NCBI GenBank assembly: GCA_023436775.1
Contig: JAEZHW010000006.1
Coordinates: 1-64,000, forward strand
DNA length: 64,000 nt
Reading direction: 5' to 3'
Origin: Actinomycetes bacterium
GTDB taxonomy: Bacteria > Actinomycetota > Actinomycetes > Actinomycetales > Microbacteriaceae
The translations under genes were made by a program, and so were the position numbers. Under the pieces are notes generated by a model that ran no database searches, was not told the origin of the DNA, and saw nothing but the letters and a program-made list of their open reading frames with translations. Positions 16,170 through 24,355 of the stretch are shown piece after piece (position 1 is the stretch's first letter; each line of letters starts with the position of its first letter).

Positions 16170-17389
16170 GTACCCCTCCCTCGCTGCGTCCGCTGCAGCC
16201 CCTGCGCCGAAGCCTGAGCCTGCCGCGGTTGCGGGCCATGCCGGACGGGTCGCCGCGCGCCCTGCCCGGCAGTGGCTTCCTCTCGATCGGGTTGGCGTTG
16301 TTTGGCGCCATCTTGACTCTCGTCTCCCTGGCCGGACTCCTCACACGCCTGCCCACGCATCCGGCGCCAGTGTTCGCCGTCACGGCGTGGGGGGTCTTGC
16401 TCGTGGCCGTCGCGGTGCCGCTGATCTCGGTACTCCGCAGCGGCGAAATGCTGCCGGATGGCGTGTATTGGACCGGTGTGGCGCTGTGGTCGGCCGCAGT
16501 GCTCGTGGATGTGTTGCCCCTGGTACAGCAGGGGACGGCCGCCCTCTCGCATGCCTCGGCGGCCATTGGCGCGGGCTCTGTCCTGCTCGCGGTGGTGGGA
16601 TTGCGACGGACCCCGGACTTGCTGGTACCGAACCTGCACTACGCCGTGCTGCTGATCTGGGTGGCGCTCTATTCGGCGAGCGGAGACACGGACCTGGTGC
16701 GGGTGCAGTTGCTGCCCCTTGCCCTCGCCTTGATCCCCCCGTCGGCGGCGATCATCATCGCCCGCGACTACCGCCGCTACGTGTACGTACAACTGGACAG
16801 AACCATGGTCCAGTCGACCGTGATTGGCGCCGCGCTGTCGGATGCGCCAAGTTTCGGCGGTGAGCTGGCCCGCCTCGATGATGACGCCGAGCAACTGCTC
16901 AACGCAGTAGCCGACGGAACGCTGCCCTACCCGCTCCCGAAACAGCACGCCGAAGCGGCAGCCGAACTGGCCACCGAATTGCGGCTGCACCTGATCGAAG
17001 GTCGCCGTCAGACCTGGCTGTACCACGCGATCCGACAGTCCGCACTGCTCGAGGAAGTGGTCTCACTGGAGGACCCGGACAGCCTGGCAGCGCTGCTGAC
17101 GACCGAACAGCGCGACGGCCTGCTCACGGCACTCTGGCAGCTCGCCGCCACCCGCGCCTACGCGACGAAGTCACTGGCCGTCACGATCGGTCCCGCCGGG
17201 CAGTCGCCGGTCTACCCGAACGGTGCCCAGATCCCGATGCGGCTGGTCTTGCCCGGCGTTCGGCTCCGACGCATCTCGCCGGCAATCCGCCAATCGGTGG
17301 AACGTGTCGGCGAGGCGAGCCTGGTCGCCCTGCACGACGGCAGCGAAGTTCGCATTCTGTGCCAGGTGGCGCAGACGGCTCGTCAGTAG
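16166..17389 (+). CDS. Membrane protein, probable degenerate kinase-like partner
   Basis: 407 residues. About six or seven hydrophobic helices between residues ~36 and ~205, then a ~200-residue cytosolic part. The layout copies the upstream kinase: membrane block, a helical region (A-E-A-A-A-E-L-A-T-E-L-R-L-H-L-I-E-G), then a terminal alpha/beta-like region. No acceptor His in an H-D/E-x context, no N box and no G boxes are visible, so it should not bind ATP as a kinase. It sits between the kinase (ATGA overlap) and the response regulator. I infer an accessory or sensing subunit; the homology to kinases is suggestive only. Confidence 0.65.
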   Translation: MSTPPSLRPLQPLRRSLSLPRLRAMPDGSPRALPGSGFLSIGLALFGAILTLVSLAGLLTRLPTHPAPVFAVTAWGVLLVAVAVPLISVLRSGEMLPDGVYWTGVALWSAAVLVDVLPLVQQGTAALSHASAAIGAGSVLLAVVGLRRTPDLLVPNLHYAVLLIWVALYSASGDTDLVRVQLLPLALALIPPSAAIIIARDYRRYVYVQLDRTMVQSTVIGAALSDAPSFGGELARLDDDAEQLLNAVADGTLPYPLPKQHAEAAAELATELRLHLIEGRRQTWLYHAIRQSALLEEVVSLEDPDSLAALLTTEQRDGLLTALWQLAATRAYATKSLAVTIGPAGQSPVYPNGAQIPMRLVLPGVRLRRISPAIRQSVERVGEASLVALHDGSEVRILCQVAQTARQ

Positions 17390-17448
17390 ACTGGGAGCGT
17401 GCTCGGTGCCTGACCGAGCGCATGGTTCGGCCTAGGAAGGGGCGACCT

Positions 17449-18099
17449 GTGACGCAATCGCCGATTCGGCTCGCGATCGTCGACGATCACAAAATGTTGT
17501 TGGCCGCACTCACCGAGTGGCTTCGCTCTGCCACGGTGGACCTGGAACTGGTACTGGCGGTCCCGACCTGGCCGGAATTGCTCACGCACCCTGGCTTCCC
17601 GGTGGATGTGGTGCTGCTCGACCTCGACCTCAAGGACGGCATTCCGATCTCGCTGAAGTTAGCGCAGCTGAAGACCACCGGCGTCAAGACCGTGCTGATG
17701 AGCACCTACTCCGACCCCGCCGTGGTTCGCGAGGCCCTGGCCGCCGGTGCCATGGGCTACCTGGTCAAGAGCGAGGACGCCGACATGATCGTCGAGGCGA
17801 TCAAGGCTGCCGTGCGCGGTGAATCCTTCGTCTCGCACGAACTCGATCTCGCCCTCCACGCCGCCGAATCTGGCGGTGGCCCGCGCCTGAGCGCCCAGGA
17901 GCGCCGGGTGATGGCGCTGTACGGCGCTGGTGAGAGCGTGAAGAGCGTCTCCTACCAGCTCGGGATCTCGCAGGAAACGGCGAAGAGTTACCTCAAGCGC
18001 ATCCGTGAAAAATACCGTCTGGCCGGATACGACGTCGGCACGAAGGTGTCACTGCGCAAGCAGGCCATTGCTGACGGCATCCTGATCGATCAGGAATAA
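17449..18099 (+). CDS. LuxR/NarL-family response regulator
   Basis: About 216 residues. Receiver domain: acidic pair D-D-H at 12-14, phospho-acceptor Asp around 58 in L-L-D-L-D-L, the S-T-Y-S switch region and conserved Lys in Y-L-V-K-S-E-D. C-terminal helix-turn-helix: L-S-A-Q-E-R-R-V-M-A-L-Y-x-x-G, then S-Y-Q-L-G-I-S-Q-E-T-A-K-S-Y-L. GTG at 17449 has AGGAAGGGG 6 nt upstream, so I prefer it to the longer reading frame. It is the output of the kinase pair upstream. Its targets are unknown. Confidence 0.92.
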   Translation: MTQSPIRLAIVDDHKMLLAALTEWLRSATVDLELVLAVPTWPELLTHPGFPVDVVLLDLDLKDGIPISLKLAQLKTTGVKTVLMSTYSDPAVVREALAAGAMGYLVKSEDADMIVEAIKAAVRGESFVSHELDLALHAAESGGGPRLSAQERRVMALYGAGESVKSVSYQLGISQETAKSYLKRIREKYRLAGYDVGTKVSLRKQAIADGILIDQE

Positions 18100-18145
18100 T
18101 CGCCCGGCGACCGGTCCCCAGAGCTTGCTGCGTCCGGCTCGCGGC

Positions 18146-19396
18146 CTACAACGTGGTTGCGGCGAGTCCCAGTGCGCGCTGTCCGGCGCGCTCAATGCTG
18201 AACGAGACGGCCGCGATGCACACGCCCGCGACCGTCAGCGCGATGCCGGTGAGCACCGCCGAGGCGTAGCCCCACCCGGCAGCGATCGCCACACCACCGC
18301 AGAAGGCGCCGAGCGAGTTACCAATGTTCAACGCCGAGTGCACCAGGGTGGCGGCCATCGTCTGAGCATCACCAGAGACCGAGATCAGTCGCATCTGCAA
18401 TGTCGGCGCCAGGATCTGTGCGGCTAGGCCCGTGAAGAAGAGCAGCGGCAGGGCCACCCACCCCTGGCCAGCCCAGAGCCACAGCGCGCCCTGTGCGAGG
18501 AGCATGGCTGCAAAGCCGATCATGACCGCACGGCGGATGCCACGATCGGCGAGCCAGCCACCGATAAGCGTGCCGATCGTCATCCCGGCGCCGAAGAGGA
18601 AAAGCGTCCACGGCACGACCTCTTCGTCCAGACCCGCAACCTCCGTCACTAACGGCGAGATGTACGAGTACACCGCAAACAGACCGCCGAAGCCGATCGC
18701 GCCCATTGCCAGGGCGAACCACAGTTGCGGACGGCGGAACGCCGCGAGCTCACGGCGAATCGTCGCATGCTTGTCGCCGGGCTGCCAGGGCACCACGAAA
18801 TAGACCGCCACGAAGGTCGCCGCGAAGATGCCCGCGATCAGCAGGTAGGCGACGCGGAAGTTCGTCATCTGCGCCACCCAGGTGATCAGCGGTACGCCCA
18901 GCATGTTCGACACGGTCAGGCCGAGGATCACCAGGGAGATACCGAGCGCCTGGCGGCCCTCGCCCATCAGCTCCGCGGCAACCAGGGCCGCGACACCAAA
19001 GTAGGCGCCGTGGCACAGGGCGGCGACGAAGCGAGACACCAGCACCAGCTCGAAGTTCGGAAGCACTGCGGTGAAGACCGAGCCCACTACGAAGGTGGCC
19101 ACGAATACCAGCAGCAGGGTGCGGCGCGGGAACTTTGCCGCGAATGCACCAATCGTGGGCGCCCCGACCACTACGCCAAGGGCATAGAGCGAAATCAGCC
19201 AGCCGGCCTGGGCGATGGCCTGTTCCTCCGAGGCTGCCCATAACTGCGGCAATAGCTCGCGAGCGAAGTCGGGCAGCATTCCCATCGCGGCAAACTCAGT
19301 TGCACCGATACCGAAACCGCCGAGGGCCAACGCCAGGATGGCGAAGGCAGTGCGGGCGGAAATGGGCGCGCGGGACTCGCGAGAGGCGGTGGGCAT
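18146..19396 (-). CDS. MFS transporter, DHA1 family (AraJ/YdhP-like)
   Basis: About 416 residues with 12 predicted helices. It begins with the group's signature F-A-I-L-A-L-A-L-G-G-F-G-I-G-A-T-E-F-A-A-M-G-M-L, typical of YdhP/AraJ/CmlA-type exporters of sugars or drugs. Other MFS features: G-A-P-T-I-G-A-F-A-A-K-F-P-R-R-T (loop 2-3). Start at 19396 lies 7 nt after a TAGACT hexamer and has no ribosome site. The frame stays open upstream but the extension is not conserved in style. Substrate unknown. Confidence 0.88.
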   Translation of the reverse strand: MPTASRESRAPISARTAFAILALALGGFGIGATEFAAMGMLPDFARELLPQLWAASEEQAIAQAGWLISLYALGVVVGAPTIGAFAAKFPRRTLLLVFVATFVVGSVFTAVLPNFELVLVSRFVAALCHGAYFGVAALVAAELMGEGRQALGISLVILGLTVSNMLGVPLITWVAQMTNFRVAYLLIAGIFAATFVAVYFVVPWQPGDKHATIRRELAAFRRPQLWFALAMGAIGFGGLFAVYSYISPLVTEVAGLDEEVVPWTLFLFGAGMTIGTLIGGWLADRGIRRAVMIGFAAMLLAQGALWLWAGQGWVALPLLFFTGLAAQILAPTLQMRLISVSGDAQTMAATLVHSALNIGNSLGAFCGGVAIAAGWGYASAVLTGIALTVAGVCIAAVSFSIERAGQRALGLAATTL

Positions 19397-19403
19397 GAGA
19401 TTT

Positions 19404-19409
19404 AGTCTA
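19404..19409 (-). promoter_or_regulatory. -10 hexamer TAGACT, leaderless layout
   Basis: TAGACT (minus strand) ends 7 nt before the ATG of the DHA1 transporter. Confidence 0.5.
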
Positions 19410-19548
19410 TGTGTGACAAAAGGGCTGGCACGCACGCGCGACAGGTAACAGTGCGACACCGATTTTTCTGTGCGAAACATTCTTCCGTCACACTGGATAC
19501 ACAGCACGTTTTCGCCGGCCTGGTCCGGCCCCGTCGCCAAGGAGCCAC

Positions 19549-20394
19549 ATGTCCCGTTTCACCCTGCGCGCTGCCACCGCAGCCGTGCTCGTTGCTGGCC
19601 TCGGCCTTGCCGGTTGCGCAAGCACCCCGAGCGAGCCGGCCGAGCCGAGCGCCCCGGCCGCTGAACTCAAGACCATCACCGACGGCAAGCTGACCGTCGC
19701 CACCGGTCTGCCGGCCTACTACCCCTACGTCATTGACGACGCTCCGGAGACCGGTCAGGGCTTCGAGGCGGCCGTCGCCTACGCCATCGCCGAGAAGCTC
19801 GGCTTCGACAAGGACGACGTCGTCTGGGTGCGTGCCACCTGGGACGAGACCCTGGCTCCGGGCCCGAAGCCGTACGACTTCAACCTGCAGCAGGTCAGCA
19901 TCACCCAGGACCGCAAGGAGTTCGTGGACTTCGCTGGTCCGTACTACAACTCGGCCCAGGCCGTGGTGACCGTGGAATCCTCGAAGGCTGCGGGCGCAAC
20001 CACGCTGGCCGCGCTCAAGGAGGTCCGCGTTGGTGCTGCCAGCGGCACCGAGAGCCTGGTCCACGCTCAGCAGACCATCGCTCCGACCACGCCGGTCCAG
20101 GTCTTCAACAACAACGACGACCTGAAGCTCGCACTGCAGAACGGCCTGGTTGACGCGATCGTCGTCGACGTGCCGACCGCGATCTACATTGCCGGCGTCG
20201 AGCTCGACGGCGGCAAGCTGCTCGGCGAACTGCCGAACAGCACCTCCGAGGAAGGCTGGGGCGTGGTGCTGCGCAAGGACAGTGCAGCGACCCCGTTCAT
20301 TCAGGCCGCGATCGACGCCCTGCGTGCCGACGGCACCCTGGACAAGATCGCCGAGGAGTGGGTTACCTCTGCCGCAGGCGGTGTCCTGAACTAG
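19549..20394 (+). CDS. Amino acid ABC transporter substrate-binding lipoprotein
   Basis: 281 residues. Lipoprotein signal with lipobox G-L-A-G-C (Cys-23), then a family 3 solute-binding domain: L-T-V-A-T-G, G-F-E-A-A-V-A-Y-A-I-A-E-K-L, D-F-N-L-Q-Q-V-S-I-T-Q-D-R, the D-F-A-G-P-Y-Y binding loop, and V-G-A-A-S-G-T. It captures a polar amino acid or similar ligand outside the cell. AAGGAG lies 5 nt before the start. The permease and ATPase genes follow in order. Confidence 0.93.
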   Translation: MSRFTLRAATAAVLVAGLGLAGCASTPSEPAEPSAPAAELKTITDGKLTVATGLPAYYPYVIDDAPETGQGFEAAVAYAIAEKLGFDKDDVVWVRATWDETLAPGPKPYDFNLQQVSITQDRKEFVDFAGPYYNSAQAVVTVESSKAAGATTLAALKEVRVGAASGTESLVHAQQTIAPTTPVQVFNNNDDLKLALQNGLVDAIVVDVPTAIYIAGVELDGGKLLGELPNSTSEEGWGVVLRKDSAATPFIQAAIDALRADGTLDKIAEEWVTSAAGGVLN

Positions 20395-20425
20395 GGCTGG
20401 TGCCAAGCGTCCGGCTTCGTTCCGG

Positions 20426-20431
20426 TACGCT
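20426..20431 (+). promoter_or_regulatory. -10 hexamer TACGCT before permease
   Basis: TACGCT ends 6 nt before ATG 20438, so the permease-ATPase pair may also have its own leaderless promoter. Confidence 0.35.
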
Positions 20432-20437
20432 CGAAGC

Positions 20438-21304
20438 ATGAGTCAGACGGAGGCCCGGCAGCCAGTTCCCAGTGATGTGGAACTTGGCCGCCGGGCCTTC
20501 CGCCGTGTCCAGACCGTGAAGTCGGTGCTGATCGCGGCAGCCTCGTCGCTGGTGCTCGGGACCGCGCTCATCGCCTTCCTGCTGCTCTCCCCCGGCTGGG
20601 CGCGAATCCAGGCGCAGTTCCTCTCCTGGGACGCCGCGATGGCGGCCCTGCCGAAGGTGTGGGAAGGCTTCCTGCTCAATCTGCAGGTGCTGGGTATCTC
20701 GGCCATTTTGATCCTGGTGGTCGCGCTGCTGGTCGCCGCGGCCCGCACGCTGCCGGGCCCGATTTTCTTCCCGGTTCGCGTCCTCGCTGCCGCGTACACC
20801 GACCTGTTCCGGGGCATCCCGCTGATCATCCTGTTGATGCTGCTCGGCTTTGGCATCCCGGGCCTGGGCCTCTACGAGGACTACATCCCGATCTGGTACT
20901 TCGGCATCCTCGCTCTGACCCTGACGTACTCGGCATACGTCGCTGAGGTGTTCCGCTCCGGCATCGAAGCGGTACATCCCTCGCAACGCTACGCCGCCCG
21001 ATCGCTCGGACTCAGCCACGGCAAGACCATGCGCCTGATCGTCATTCCGCAGGCCGTGCGGAAGGTCACGCCGGCCCTGATGAACGACTTTGTGGCCTTG
21101 CAGAAGGACGTGGGTCTGATCTCGGTCCTCGGCGCGGTGGATGCCGTGCGAGCTGCCCAGATCAGCACCGCGGCGAACTTCAATTACACGCCCTATGTTG
21201 TGGCCGCCGTACTGTTCATCTTGCTGGCGATCCCCACCATTCGCCTCACCGACTGGTACGCCGCCAAACTGCGCGCTCGTGAGCAGACTGGAGCGATCGT
21301 ATGA
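20438..21304 (+). CDS. Amino acid ABC transporter permease
   Basis: 288 residues. A leading helix, then the HisM/GlnP-type domain with about five helices. The EAA loop reads G-I-E-A-V-H-P-S-Q-R-Y-A-A-R-S-L-G-L-S, and F-R-G-I-P-L-I-I-L-L is the family block near the middle. It forms the membrane channel with the ATPase encoded next (ATGA overlap at 21301-21304). An additional ~50-residue N-terminal extension with a helix precedes the canonical domain. Confidence 0.94.
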   Translation: MSQTEARQPVPSDVELGRRAFRRVQTVKSVLIAAASSLVLGTALIAFLLLSPGWARIQAQFLSWDAAMAALPKVWEGFLLNLQVLGISAILILVVALLVAAARTLPGPIFFPVRVLAAAYTDLFRGIPLIILLMLLGFGIPGLGLYEDYIPIWYFGILALTLTYSAYVAEVFRSGIEAVHPSQRYAARSLGLSHGKTMRLIVIPQAVRKVTPALMNDFVALQKDVGLISVLGAVDAVRAAQISTAANFNYTPYVVAAVLFILLAIPTIRLTDWYAAKLRAREQTGAIV

Positions 21305-22059
21305 GCCAGTCCCAGAACCACACCGCCGCCCCGGTCGTGCGCATCACCAACTTGCACAAGGCCTTCGGGGACAATCTGGTGCTGCGCGGCATCGATCTGG
21401 ATGTGCATGATGGCGAGGTGGTCGCCCTCATCGGGGCCTCGGGGTCTGGCAAGTCCACCCTGCTGCGCTGCATGAATCTGCTCGAAGAAGTCAACGACGG
21501 ACAGATCTTCCTGCGGGACCTCGACATCACCGACCCGCGCATCAAGGCGGATCCGATTCGCAGCCGGATTGGCATCGTCTTCCAGCAGTTCAACCTGTTC
21601 CCGCACATGAGCGTGCTGGACAACGTGACGTTGGCCGCCCGGAAAGTGCGCGGCACGCCTCGTGCCGAAGCCGAGGCCCGTGGCCTGGAACTGCTCGAAC
21701 GCATCGGCCTGCGGGACAAGGCGTCGGCCTATCCGGACCGACTCTCCGGTGGTCAGCAGCAACGCGTGGCCATCGTCCGCGCTATCGCCACCAGGCCAGA
21801 ACTGCTGCTGCTCGATGAAATCACCAGCGCCCTTGACCCGGAACTGGTCGGTGAAGTCCTCGACCTGGTCCGGGATCTCAAGCGGGATGGTGCCACGATC
21901 GTGATGGCCACCCATGAGATGCAGTTCGCTCGCGAAGTCGCCGACCGAGTCGTCTTCCTCGACAAGGGCGTGATCGCCGAACAAGGCAGCCCAGAACAGA
22001 TCTTCGGTGCACCGCGTGAAGAACGCACCCGCGCCTTCCTGGCTCGCGTGCGCTTCTAG
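21301..22059 (+). CDS. Amino acid ABC transporter ATP-binding protein
   Basis: 252 residues. Walker A G-A-S-G-S-G-K-S-T, Q-loop in F-Q-Q-F-N-L-F-P-H, signature L-S-G-G-Q-Q-Q-R, Walker B L-L-L-L-D-E, and H-loop A-T-H-E-M-Q-F-A. The GlnQ/HisP family is indicated by F-N-L-F-P-H-M and the D-E-I-T-S-A-L-D-P-E block; most relatives have P rather than I there. It powers the transporter encoded by the two upstream genes. Confidence 0.96.
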   Translation: MSQSQNHTAAPVVRITNLHKAFGDNLVLRGIDLDVHDGEVVALIGASGSGKSTLLRCMNLLEEVNDGQIFLRDLDITDPRIKADPIRSRIGIVFQQFNLFPHMSVLDNVTLAARKVRGTPRAEAEARGLELLERIGLRDKASAYPDRLSGGQQQRVAIVRAIATRPELLLLDEITSALDPELVGEVLDLVRDLKRDGATIVMATHEMQFAREVADRVVFLDKGVIAEQGSPEQIFGAPREERTRAFLARVRF

Positions 22060-22108
22060 CGACCCGAGCTCTCTCCCCCACCACCCCCCGCGCAGTTCCG
22101 GAGCAATG

Positions 22109-23197
22109 ATGCCCAACCCCCTGCTGTTCCAGCCATACGAATTCCGCAATCACACCGCACGCAACCGCGTCTGGATCTCACCGATGTGTCAGTTCTCGGT
22201 TGACGAACAGGACGGCAAGGCCACCGACTGGCACCTGGTGCACCTGGGCGCCTTCGCCACTGGCGGCGCCGGACTCATCGTCGTTGAGGCCACGGCGGTC
22301 GTCCCAGAAGGTCGCATTTCGCCATGGGATCTGGGCATATGGAGCGACGAGCATATTGCCCCGCTGCGCCGCATCACCGACTTCCTGCACCAGCAAGGCG
22401 CCCTCGCGGGCATCCAGCTCGCGCACGCCGGCCGCAAGGCCTCTACCAGCCGCCCGTGGGCGCACGAGCAGCGCATCAGCGTCGACATCGCCGACGGCGG
22501 CTGGCAGCCGGTGGCCCCCTCAGCCATCAGCGTGGATGGCTTCAACGAGCCGCGCGCCCTGACTGCGGAGGAGATCGAAGCGATCCCGGACGCCTTCGTG
22601 GCGGCGGCCCTGCGTGCGAAAGCCGCTGGCTTCGACCTCCTTGAGATTCACGCCGCGCACGGCTACTTGCTGCACGAGTTCCTCTCGCCGCTGTCGAACA
22701 CTCGCAGCGATGACTGGAACGGTTCGCTTGAGAACCGTGCCCGCCTCACCCGGAATGTGGTGCGCGGCGTGGCTGCGGCCGTCCCCGACCTGGACGTTAT
22801 CGTGCGGTTCTCGGCCACCGACTGGGCAGAGGGCGGCTGGAATGAGGACGAGACCGCGATCGTGGCCCAGTGGGTCATCGAGGACGGCGCCCAGCTGGTG
22901 GACATCTCCACCGGAGGCCTCATCAGTGATGTCACGATCCCAATCGGGCCGGGGTATCAGGTGCCCTTCGCCGCGAGCGTGCGTGCCGCGGCTGGCGTGC
23001 CCACCGCCTCGGTGGGGATCATCACCGATGCGGCGCAGGCGGAGCAGATTCTGCAGGACGGGGCCGCGGACGCCGTCTTTGTCGGTCGCGAGGCGTTGCG
23101 TGATCCACATGTGGCCAACCGCTGGGCCTTCGAGCTGGGTGCCGAGCCACACCTGCCGCCGCAGTACCTGCGCGCGCCGTTCCGCCGTCGCGCCTAG
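22109..23197 (+). CDS. NADH:flavin oxidoreductase, old yellow enzyme (YqjM/XenA type)
   Basis: About 362 residues, FMN TIM barrel. The N-terminal S-P-M-C-Q-F-S contains the Cys that tunes FMN in YqjM-type enzymes. Active-site blocks: I-Q-L-A-H-A-G-R-K-A-S, E-I-H-A-A-H-G-Y-L-L-H-E-F-L-S-P, the N-x-R-x-D-x-x-x-G-S-L-E-N-R pattern as N-T-R-S-D-D-W-N-G-S-L-E-N-R, and V-F-V-G-R-E-A-L-R-D-P at the phosphate site. It reduces activated C=C bonds with NAD(P)H. The ATG pair at 22106/22109 is served by GGAG; 22109 has the better 5-nt spacing. Convergent with the CNNM genes. Confidence 0.93.
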   Translation: MPNPLLFQPYEFRNHTARNRVWISPMCQFSVDEQDGKATDWHLVHLGAFATGGAGLIVVEATAVVPEGRISPWDLGIWSDEHIAPLRRITDFLHQQGALAGIQLAHAGRKASTSRPWAHEQRISVDIADGGWQPVAPSAISVDGFNEPRALTAEEIEAIPDAFVAAALRAKAAGFDLLEIHAAHGYLLHEFLSPLSNTRSDDWNGSLENRARLTRNVVRGVAAAVPDLDVIVRFSATDWAEGGWNEDETAIVAQWVIEDGAQLVDISTGGLISDVTIPIGPGYQVPFAASVRAAAGVPTASVGIITDAAQAEQILQDGAADAVFVGREALRDPHVANRWAFELGAEPHLPPQYLRAPFRRRA

Positions 23198-23266
23198 CGC
23201 GAGCCGGTCCGACTCGGCCAGGTGAGCGAACCGCTGCCCGGCCGAGTGCGCGTGCGCGTATCGCGG

Positions 23267-24355
23267 CTACTTCGGGCGGTTCTCGTCGTCTGTGACGATC
23301 CGGTGCGCCCGGGTGTCGACGCTGCGGCGAGTCGCGTCGCGGACCTCTCCGACCAACTCCTCGAGGATGTCCTCGAGGAAGAGCACGCCAATGTTCTCGC
23401 CACTGGCGTCCACCACTCGCGCCAGGTGCGAGCCTGCCCGACGCATGGCCGTCAGGGCGTCTTCCAACTCCGTTTCGGCCAGGAGGGGCAGGAGGCGTCG
23501 AATGCGCTTGCTCGGCACCGGTCGCGCGGCCTGGGCATCGTCCACGCCGAGGACGTCCTTGAGGTGCAGATAGCCCGTCGGGTCCCCTGCCTCGTCCAGC
23601 AGCACATAGCGTGAGAAGCCATGTTGAGCCACCGCATGCTCAAGGTCGGCTGGCGTCACGGTCAGCGGGAATGCGACGACCCGGTCCAGCGGAATCGCTA
23701 ATTCACGCACGGTCTTCTCGGTGAACTCGAACGCGGCCGAGAGCGCGCCAGTGGAGTCTTCCAGCAGGCCCTCGCGCTGGGACTGATCCACAATGGTGGC
23801 GACTTCTTCCAACGTGAACGCGCTGTTCGCCTCATGACGCGGTGTCACGCCGAACAGTTTCAGTATGAGGTCGGCGAGACCGTTCAGACCGCGAATGATG
23901 TACTTGAATACCCGGGCGAAGGCCACCAGTGGGCCGGCCAAGATCACCACGGCGCGGTCCGGAATCGAGAACGAGAGGTTCTTTGGCACCATCTCGCCAA
24001 AGATCACGTGCAGGAACGACACCAGCACCAACGTGATCACGAAGGCCACAGTGTCGACCACCGGCTCCGGCCAGCCGAGCGCCCCGAGCGGATACTCCAA
24101 TAAGTGGTGGATTGCCGGTTCCGACACGTTCAGAATCAGCAGCGAGCACACCGTGATGCCAAGCTGGCATGCTGCCAGCATCAGTGTGGCGTGCTCCATC
24201 GCCCAGAGTGCGGTCTTGGCCGAGCGCTGGCCAGCAGCCGCCTTCGGCTCAATCTGCGAGCGCCGCGCCGAGATCACCGCGAACTCTGCCGCCACGAAGA
24301 AGGCGTTGAGCGCGAGGAGTACGACCAGCCACGCCAATCCAGCCCAGTCACTCAT
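23267..24355 (-). CDS. CNNM-transmembrane/CBS-domain protein (HlyC/CorC family)
   Basis: 362 residues. N-terminal DUF21/CNNM membrane domain with three or four helices (N-A-F-F-V-A-A-E-F-A-V-I, G-I-T-V-C-S-L-L, G-E-M-V-P-K-N-L-S), then a CBS pair with P-L-D-R-V-V-A and F-L-E-D-I-L-E-E-L-V-G-E. The C-terminal CorC domain of the longer paralogue is missing. Related proteins move or sense Mg2+ or Co2+; the haemolysin label is historical. Its start overlaps the stop of the next upstream gene (24352-24355). Confidence 0.9.
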   Translation of the reverse strand: MSDWAGLAWLVVLLALNAFFVAAEFAVISARRSQIEPKAAAGQRSAKTALWAMEHATLMLAACQLGITVCSLLILNVSEPAIHHLLEYPLGALGWPEPVVDTVAFVITLVLVSFLHVIFGEMVPKNLSFSIPDRAVVILAGPLVAFARVFKYIIRGLNGLADLILKLFGVTPRHEANSAFTLEEVATIVDQSQREGLLEDSTGALSAAFEFTEKTVRELAIPLDRVVAFPLTVTPADLEHAVAQHGFSRYVLLDEAGDPTGYLHLKDVLGVDDAQAARPVPSKRIRRLLPLLAETELEDALTAMRRAGSHLARVVDASGENIGVLFLEDILEELVGEVRDATRRSVDTRAHRIVTDDENRPK

